From positions 1 to 9,961 of the forward strand of contig JAGLJW010000083.1 of assembly GCA_023142215.1 (NCBI GenBank): DNA of 9,961 nt, given 5' to 3'. The notes below the pieces were generated by a model. That model ran no database searches, was not told the DNA's origin, and worked only from the letters and a program-made list of their open reading frames with translations. The translations under genes and the position numbers were made by a program. Positions 5,497 through 9,961 of this stretch are shown here, in pieces (positions within the stretch are counted from its first letter, which is position 1; each line of letters begins with the position of its first letter). Origin of the DNA: Candidatus Parcubacteria bacterium (GTDB lineage Bacteria > Patescibacteriota > Patescibacteriia > Patescibacteriales > UBA12075).

Positions 5497-6474
5497 ATGA
5501 TTCCACAAAAATTAAAATCAGGTGATGAAATAAGGATCATTGCCCCATCAAGAAGTTTGAGTTTGATTTCTAAGGAAGTGCGAGAGATTGCTATCAAAAA
5601 ATTTGATGAGCTAGGTTTAAAAGTGAGTTATTCAAAGAATGTTGAAGAAATTGATGATTTTATGTCTTCGTCTATTAAATCAAGAATTGATGATTTGCAC
5701 GAAGCGTTTTCGGACAAAAATGTAAAAGGAATTTTAACGGTAATCGGAGGATATAATGTAAATCAGATTTTAGATTATATTGATTATGATTTAATTGCAA
5801 ATAATCCTAAAATAATTTGCGGTTTTTCTGATGTTACGGCTTTGTTTAATGCTATCTATGCCAAGACTGGTTTGGTCACATATTATGGACCACATTTTTC
5901 CACTTTAGGAATGGTTCAAGGTATTGATTATACGGTAGAGTATTTTAAAAAATGCTTGTTTGAATCTGATGAGTTTCAAATACAATCTTCAATTGAATGG
6001 AGTGATGATACGTGGTTTTTGGATCAAGAAAAAAGAGAATTTATAAAGAACGAGGGTTATTCATTAATAAATAAAGGAAAAGCAGAAGGACGAATAATAG
6101 GTGGTAATCTTTGTACTTTCAATTTGCTTCAAGGAACAAAATATTTTCCTAAACTTTGTGATGTGATTTTGTTTATAGAGGATGACAATGAAAGCAATGT
6201 TTTGTCATTTGATCGTGATTTGCAATCGCTTATTCATCAGCCAGACTTTTCAAAAGTTAAAGGAATTGTAATTGGACGTTTTCAAAAGGGTAGTGAAATG
6301 AATAATGAAAAATTATTAAAAATTATCAAAATAAAAAAAGAATTAAATAATATGCCAATTATAGCTAATGCCGATTTTGGACATACAACACCGCAATTTA
6401 CTTTCCCGATTGGCGGAAGAGTAAGTTTAAATGCTAATGATGAGCATATTAATTTAAAAATCACAGAGCATTAA
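5497..6474 (+). CDS. MccF-like S66 family serine peptidase
   Basis: This 325-residue protein belongs to the LD-carboxypeptidase / microcin C immunity (MccF) family. The Ser-Glu-His triad is readable: nucleophile Ser111 in CGFSDVTALFNAI, Glu228 in ILFIEDD and His296 in DFGHTTP. The insertion WSDDTWFLDQEKR (168-180), followed by GKAEGRIIGGNLCTFNLLQGT (194-213), resembles MccF-type members more than murein LD-carboxypeptidases such as LdcA. MccF cleaves the bond linking an aminoacyl or peptidyl group to a nucleotide, while LdcA removes the terminal D-Ala from murein tetrapeptides. No signal peptide is present, so it acts in the cytoplasm. It starts 47 bp after fic without a Shine-Dalgarno sequence and is followed 26 bp later by the S51 gene, probably co-transcribed. 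The family is certain; the MccF-like subtype is likely. Confidence 0.92.
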   Translation: MIPQKLKSGDEIRIIAPSRSLSLISKEVREIAIKKFDELGLKVSYSKNVEEIDDFMSSSIKSRIDDLHEAFSDKNVKGILTVIGGYNVNQILDYIDYDLIANNPKIICGFSDVTALFNAIYAKTGLVTYYGPHFSTLGMVQGIDYTVEYFKKCLFESDEFQIQSSIEWSDDTWFLDQEKREFIKNEGYSLINKGKAEGRIIGGNLCTFNLLQGTKYFPKLCDVILFIEDDNESNVLSFDRDLQSLIHQPDFSKVKGIVIGRFQKGSEMNNEKLLKIIKIKKELNNMPIIANADFGHTTPQFTFPIGGRVSLNANDEHINLKITEH

Positions 6475-6500
6475 TTTTGTGATATTATTAAAATAAATTT

Positions 6501-7259
6501 ATGAAAACTATTGTAGCTATCGGCGGCGGAGAAATAGGCAGACCTGGTTTTTCAATTGAAACCAAAATAATTGATAAAGAAATTATCAAATATAGTGGTA
6601 AAAAAAATCCAAAACTTTTATTTATTCCCACTGCTAGCTTTGATGCAAGTTCGTATATTGAAGACATAAAAAGACATTTTGGTAAAAGATTAGGATGTAA
6701 GGTTGATGTTCTTTATTTAATTGATACAAAAATCACAAAAAAAGAAATTGAAAGAAAAATGTTATCGTCCGATATTATTTATGTTGGAAGAGGAAATACA
6801 GTGGAAATGCTTAAGGTATGGAAAGATATGGGCGTGGATAAATTATTAAAAAAAGCGTGGGAAAAAGGAGTAGTAATATCTGGCTTAAGTGCTGGTGCGG
6901 TATGTTGGTTTAAATATTTTAGTTCGGATTCAAAAAAATTTAAAAATAGAAAATTTAATTTTGACTTTATAAAATTAAAAGGTTTAGGATGGATACCAAT
7001 ATCTTTTTGTCCACATTTTGATACGGAGAAGAAGAGAAGAGAACATTTAAAAAAAATGATGGAAAAAACAGCAGGAACTGCTATAGCGGTAGATAATTGT
7101 TGTGCTTTAGTAATAAGAGATGATGAATACAAAATTGTTTTATCAAAGAAAAATGCGTGTGCACATAAGGCATTTTGGTTTAAAGGAAAATATCATATTA
7201 GCAAAATTATGAATTCTAAAAAATTTAAACCACTAAATGAATTATTGACGAAATATTAA
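6501..7259 (+). CDS. peptidase E-like (S51 family) hydrolase
   Basis: The 252-residue product shows the class-I glutamine-amidotransferase-like fold of S51 peptidases. IVAIGGGEIGRPG (4-16) opens the fold, PKLLFIPTAS (37-46) is the second strand, and GRGNT (96-100) replaces the usual GGGNT. The nucleophile elbow is SGLSAGAVCWF with Ser130, and CPHFDTE holds His172. Family members include alpha-aspartyl dipeptidase (PepE) and cyanophycinase; the length fits the short PepE-like branch. It lacks a signal peptide, so it is cytoplasmic. It lies 26 bp after the S66 gene with no Shine-Dalgarno sequence, and the pair ends at the terminator at 7429. Substrate specificity cannot be read from sequence. 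Bases 6562-6586 recur exactly in the intergenic region at 4086-4110. Confidence 0.9.
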   Translation: MKTIVAIGGGEIGRPGFSIETKIIDKEIIKYSGKKNPKLLFIPTASFDASSYIEDIKRHFGKRLGCKVDVLYLIDTKITKKEIERKMLSSDIIYVGRGNTVEMLKVWKDMGVDKLLKKAWEKGVVISGLSAGAVCWFKYFSSDSKKFKNRKFNFDFIKLKGLGWIPISFCPHFDTEKKRREHLKKMMEKTAGTAIAVDNCCALVIRDDEYKIVLSKKNACAHKAFWFKGKYHISKIMNSKKFKPLNELLTKY

Positions 7260-7281
7260 TTTTATATTAAGGTATTATTAT

Positions 7282-7404
7282 ATGGAAAATAATATAAATA
7301 AACAACTAAATAAATGGATGCAAGGTATTTCTGGAAATGCCTGTTCTATTGTGCCTACCTATATTTTATTTAGCCGTGTTTATTTTAATTATTTGAGAAC
7401 TTAA
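7282..7404 (+). CDS. possible 40-residue ORF
   Basis: The ATG at 7282 opens a 40-codon frame ending with TAA at 7402-7404, 22 bases after the S51 stop and before the terminator at 7429. AAGG (7269-7272) lies 9 bases upstream and could be a weak ribosome binding site. The product has a polar start (MENNINKQLNKWMQGISGN) and a more hydrophobic, aromatic end (IVPTYILFSRVYFNYLRT). I do not recognise it. It may be a small protein, a decayed fragment or chance. Confidence 0.25.
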   Translation: MENNINKQLNKWMQGISGNACSIVPTYILFSRVYFNYLRT

Positions 7405-7428
7405 ATTCAAAATAAAATTAAAATATCT

Positions 7429-7470
7429 TAAAATAAGCTCGGCTGAATAAAAGCCGAGCTTATTTTATTT
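7429..7470 (+). terminator. strong intrinsic terminator after the S66-S51 unit
   Basis: A perfect 16-bp stem (7429-7444 with 7452-7467) around the loop GAATAAA has the G+C-rich core AAGCTCGGCT/AGCCGAGCTT. TTATTTTATTT follows on the + strand, and an A-rich left flank means it could also stop transcription from the other strand. Confidence 0.85.
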
Positions 7471-7480
7471 AGTAAATTTA

Positions 7481-7644
7481 ATTATTAACCAACTGGACAA
7501 TTTCATTCTTTTATTTATCTAAAATTTAGAGCGAAACGAAATAAAAAAAGTGATTAATATCGGGATATTCAGAACTTTTTTTATGAAGTTGTAGCCTAAA
7601 TTTTTGGTAAAGAATGGAGTGGAATTGTCCAGTTGGTTAATAAT
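7481..7644. mobile_element. MITE-like element with 22-bp terminal inverted repeats
   Basis: Bases 7481-7502 and 7623-7644 are perfect inverted copies (outer end ATTATTAACCAACTGG). Further pairs nest inside: CATTCTTT (7504-7511) with AAAGAATG (7609-7616), AAAATTTAG (7521-7529) with CTAAATTTT (7596-7604), AAAAAAAGT (7543-7551) with ACTTTTTTT (7574-7582), and AATATC (7556-7561) with GATATT (7564-7569). The whole 164 bp could therefore fold into one long hairpin. It has no ORF. It lies between a terminator and the Shine-Dalgarno sequence of the MFS gene. I see no clear target-site duplication, so transposition is inferred from the form alone; a structured RNA is the alternative. Confidence 0.65.
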
Positions 7645-7654
7645 CAAGCTCCAG

Positions 7655-7662
7655 AAAGGAGA
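7655..7662 (+). promoter_or_regulatory. strong Shine-Dalgarno of the MFS gene
   Basis: AAAGGAGA ends 8 bases before the ATG at 7671 and fixes that start. It stands out because most genes upstream in this window have no such site. No good promoter is visible between the MITE and this site. Confidence 0.8.
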
Positions 7663-7670
7663 AAAAAAAT

Positions 7671-8852
7671 ATGAATCAAAAAGAAGCTAATCGTAATGTG
7701 AAATTGTATGCCTGGTTTAAAACTATAGGAATGCCATTTTTTTGGGGACCAGTTATTATTACCTATATTATAAATGTGGGTAAAATGAGTTTGTCAGAAT
7801 TGTATTTTATGGAGGCAGTTGTAGTTTTTGCTTTAATATTTGTAGAGATATATTCTAGTGCTTGGGCAGATTTGCTTGGTAGAAGGAAAGCAATGATACT
7901 TGGTTCTTTCTTGCAATTAGTAGCCATGATATTATTTGCTTCACTTAATTCACCATTTTTAGTTTGGGTCAGTAATATTTTAGTGATGCTTGGCTTTGCC
8001 ATAGCTTCAGGAGCAGATGAGGCTTTCTTGGTGGATAATTTAAAAGAGCTTGGCAAAGAGGATGAGCTTACCCGGGTAAATGGTCAGATATTATCGAGAA
8101 TATTTATCATTTTGGCAATTGGATCTATTGCTTCAGGTTATCTTTATGATATTAATCCCAGACTGCCAATGTTTTTATCTGTCCCTGGCATGTTTGTTTC
8201 TTTTGTATTAACTTTCTTTTTTAAGGAATCTAAAAATACAGAAAAAATTAGCCATAAAGAGCATTTTGATTTCATGAAAATGAGTATCTTATTTGTAGTT
8301 AATCATAAAGCTATTAAATGGATAATAGCCTATGTAGCACTTATAGCGGTAGCTTCTAAATTGTGGTTCTTTACTTATAATCCGTATTTTGAATTAGTAG
8401 AGCTTGATTACAAATATTTTGGTTGGGTATTTTTTAGCTTAAATATAGTGGCTTGGGCTTCTAGTAAATATGCTTACAAAATAGAAAGAAAAATGAGCGA
8501 GTTAAGTATAATTATCTTTATGCTAATTTTGATGGGAGTGCCAATTCTTTTGATGGGAGTATTTGTTTCTCAGCTGGCAATTGTCTTAGTTTTGTCTGAG
8601 AATTTAGTACGAGGATTTAAACAACCGTTTTTCTCAAGTTTTATAAACAGGCATTTGGACTCAAAGAATCGTGCTACGGTACTGTCTATTAAGTCAGCCA
8701 GCATTGCCCTTGTTCAGGCTGTGAGCTTGTGGACTTTTGGCTTGGTATTACTCAAGTGGGAGCTAGGCATGAGCTTACAAATCTTGGGAGTAACAATATT
8801 AGTTCTTGGAATTTTTAGTATTTGGAAATATAAAAAGATTTTCAAAAACTAA
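7671..8852 (+). CDS. MFS transporter
   Basis: This is a 393-residue polytopic membrane protein with about 12 helices, the usual size for the major facilitator superfamily. The loop between helices 2 and 3 carries motif A in the form WADLLGRRK (65-73). SGADEAFLVDNL (113-124) follows helix 4, and a basic/polar central loop (185-202, KESKNTEKISHKEH) separates the two halves. A second-half loop, NRHLDSKNRATVLSIKS (326-342), is seen in many uncharacterised drug-efflux-like MFS proteins. It would work in the cytoplasmic membrane as a secondary transporter, probably export; the substrate cannot be told. It is a single-gene unit between the MITE and the terminator at 8857. Its Shine-Dalgarno site and somewhat greater use of GAG, TTG, AAG and GGC codons set it apart from the genes before it. 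Confidence 0.9.
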   Translation: MNQKEANRNVKLYAWFKTIGMPFFWGPVIITYIINVGKMSLSELYFMEAVVVFALIFVEIYSSAWADLLGRRKAMILGSFLQLVAMILFASLNSPFLVWVSNILVMLGFAIASGADEAFLVDNLKELGKEDELTRVNGQILSRIFIILAIGSIASGYLYDINPRLPMFLSVPGMFVSFVLTFFFKESKNTEKISHKEHFDFMKMSILFVVNHKAIKWIIAYVALIAVASKLWFFTYNPYFELVELDYKYFGWVFFSLNIVAWASSKYAYKIERKMSELSIIIFMLILMGVPILLMGVFVSQLAIVLVLSENLVRGFKQPFFSSFINRHLDSKNRATVLSIKSASIALVQAVSLWTFGLVLLKWELGMSLQILGVTILVLGIFSIWKYKKIFKN

Positions 8853-8856
8853 TTAC

Positions 8857-8889
8857 AATAACTGCAGTGAAACTGCAGTTATTTTTTTT
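8857..8889 (+). terminator. intrinsic terminator after the MFS gene
   Basis: AATAACTGCAGT (8857-8868) and ACTGCAGTTATT (8872-8883) form a perfect 12-bp stem with a GAA loop, followed by an 8-base T run (8882-8889). It begins five bases after the stop codon. Confidence 0.9.
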
Positions 8890-8952
8890 ATCAATTTTTA
8901 AAGAAATTTTATGTACAACTAGCCATTTTATTAACTTTATATTAACCAATAA

Positions 8953-8981
8953 TTGATTTTTTTCTCCAAATATGTTATAGT
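8953..8981 (+). promoter_or_regulatory. extended -10 promoter for the secreted protein gene
   Basis: TTGATT (8953-8958) and TATAGT (8976-8981) are 17 bp apart, and TGT (8973-8975) directly before the -10 makes it an extended type. The start near 8988 gives a leader of about 95 bases, much longer than those of the genes lacking a Shine-Dalgarno sequence. The leader is A/T-rich and shows no strong fold. Confidence 0.65.
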
Positions 8982-9071
8982 CAACACGGAAATAAAAATA
9001 TTATTACAATACTGCTCTTTTAAAAATTTTATTTTTTTGTTTTAAAAATATAAAAATCTATAAAAACCAAA

Positions 9072-9079
9072 AAGGAGAG
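9072..9079 (+). promoter_or_regulatory. Shine-Dalgarno of the secreted protein gene
   Basis: AAGGAGAG lies 4 bases before the ATG at 9084 and decides the start, which is followed at once by a signal peptide. Confidence 0.75.
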
Positions 9080-9083
9080 AATC

Positions 9084-9872
9084 ATGAAGAAAATAATTTT
9101 AGTTTCTATTGTTAGTTTTGTTTTGTTGTTGACTTCTATATCCTTCTCTGCTGATGATGATTGGATAATGCAAGCTGTTGAAGATATGAAGAGAGGTAAT
9201 TGCGAATTAGCTATTAAGACTATCAGAAATCACAAAACTAGCACTGAAACAGCAATGAAATTTTTAATGGATGGTGGTCGTGTAGATTTGGCATTAGTTA
9301 TTTGGCGTGATATTATATCTTTTGGTAGTAATAGTCCTTCGAGTGAAAAAGCAGAGGCGAACTATCAGCTTGGAATGGAAAAATTGATAACAAAAAGAAA
9401 TGTGAAATCAGCAATTAGATATTTTACAAATGCGGTTAGCATGGATGATGTGTATGGTAGTTATCGTAAAAAAGTTGTTAGTAGTTTGCAAGAAGAGCTT
9501 TTTGAATGTATTAATTCTAACTATTATTATCATGAAAGTGATAAATACCAGCTTGATTGTACCGAAGATGGTTATATTGAAAATTTGATAGATGGAATTG
9601 AGAGTTTTGGTGCAAAAGTTAATAGTGCCAAGAATTATCGAAATGCAATGGTTATTGTAAATCATCCAAGTACGGATAATGCTCAATCAATTAAACGTCT
9701 CGATGCGGCACTTCTATTTACTTTTACTGATAATCAAAAAATTAATATTGGTAATCGTTATTTAGAAATTGCACAACAGACTAATGATTCCTCAATTTAC
9801 AAAAAAGCCGAAGATATTCTTGGTACAAATGTAGTTAACCAAGCAAAATATGGTGCTTCGGCTAAAAAATAA
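9084..9872 (+). CDS. secreted helical-repeat (TPR-like) protein of unknown function
   Basis: The 262-residue product begins with a clear signal peptide: MKK, a hydrophobic core of about 15 residues, and SISFSA before DD, with cleavage likely after Ala23. The mature part is almost all helical. Alternating small and aromatic residues, as in EANYQLGMEKLI...AIRYFTNAV (91-118) and NIGNRYLEIAQQT...YKKAEDIL (221-246), suggest tetratricopeptide- or Sel1-like hairpins. I see no enzyme motif. There is no lipobox, and no membrane helix after the signal, so it is probably released or held at the cell surface. Three cysteines (40, 142, 159) lie in the mature part. The gene has its own promoter, Shine-Dalgarno sequence and terminator, so it is a single-gene unit. 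I do not recognise a named family. Confidence 0.75.
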   Translation: MKKIILVSIVSFVLLLTSISFSADDDWIMQAVEDMKRGNCELAIKTIRNHKTSTETAMKFLMDGGRVDLALVIWRDIISFGSNSPSSEKAEANYQLGMEKLITKRNVKSAIRYFTNAVSMDDVYGSYRKKVVSSLQEELFECINSNYYYHESDKYQLDCTEDGYIENLIDGIESFGAKVNSAKNYRNAMVIVNHPSTDNAQSIKRLDAALLFTFTDNQKINIGNRYLEIAQQTNDSSIYKKAEDILGTNVVNQAKYGASAKK

Positions 9873-9909
9873 AGTTACAAAAAAATAAATTTTTCATTAT
9901 TTACTTCAT

Positions 9910-9936
9910 AAGGGATAGAATTCTATCCCTTTTTTT
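9910..9936 (+). terminator. intrinsic terminator after the secreted protein gene
   Basis: AAGGGATAGAA (9910-9920) and TTCTATCCCTT (9921-9931) make a perfect 22-bp palindrome centred on GAATTC, followed by a run of T to 9936. It lies 37 bases after the stop codon. Confidence 0.88.
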
Positions 9937-9961
9937 ATTAATAACTCACCTTACGCACAAA

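Noticed and set aside
7601..7650. Outward promoter at the right end of the MITE driving the MFS gene
   Set aside because: I could not find a -35/-10 pair with proper spacing. TTGGTA and TTGTCC have no matching -10 box.
9408..9686. Minus-strand ORF of 92 codons, and similar antisense frames at 6779-7132 and 7763-8056
   Set aside because: Each lies wholly within a well-supported + strand gene, lacks a ribosome binding site, and shows no recognisable protein pattern.
1..9961. CRISPR array, tRNA or rRNA genes, rho-independent riboswitches, integrase or attachment sites
   Set aside because: No regularly spaced repeats with unique spacers, no cloverleaf or rRNA-like segment, and no recombinase gene were seen in either strand. 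The only tandem array is the triple repeat at 4316-4349, which has no spacers.

Overview
The window is a low-G+C stretch carrying an ordinary standard-code bacterial gene set, with every convincing gene on the + strand. Several traits point to a Candidate Phyla Radiation (Patescibacteria) genome: a short two-helix pilin of the T4SS_pilin type, a membrane-anchored fibronectin-III surface protein followed by a LolD/MacB-like ATPase with a long C-terminal extension, and many genes without a Shine-Dalgarno sequence. This placement comes from family recall and gene style. No rRNA or other phylogenetic marker is present.

Layout. (1) Positions 3-281: the 3' end of a gene for a repeat-containing protein, cut by the window edge, followed by a small dispersed-repeat-like element (327-393). 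(2) 467-3591: a well-formed promoter with a dyad between -35 and -10, a 579-residue FN3 protein, and 5 bases later an ABC ATPase. (3) 3683-4036: the pilin-like membrane protein. (4) 4037-4390: a 354-bp intergenic stretch. It holds an apparent scar made of two pieces of the downstream peptidase genes, and three copies of TCTTGCGCGAT that run into the promoter of the next gene. (5) 4391-5449: a Fic-domain protein with an inhibitory motif and a C-terminal winged helix. (6) 5497-7259: an MccF-like S66 peptidase and an S51 (peptidase E-like) protein, 26 bp apart, ending at a strong terminator (7429-7467), with a doubtful 40-codon ORF before the terminator. (7) 7481-7644: a MITE-like element with perfect 22-bp terminal inverted repeats. 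(8) 7671-8852: an MFS transporter with its own terminator. (9) 9084-9872: a secreted helical-repeat protein with its own promoter, Shine-Dalgarno sequence and terminator.

How the genes may work together. The FN3 protein and ATPase look translationally coupled and may belong to a cell-envelope machine, but no permease is visible. The S66 and S51 proteins are both serine hydrolases of small peptides or aminoacyl conjugates and probably form one detoxification or peptide-recycling unit. The Fic protein just upstream may control its own promoter through the triple repeat.

The observations most worth checking are the triple TCTTGCGCGAT array at the fic promoter, the chimeric scar at 4073-4110, the MITE at 7481-7644, the duplicated GGVG module in the ATPase tail, and the split between genes with and without a Shine-Dalgarno sequence. 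I did not find a clearly new multi-gene system.
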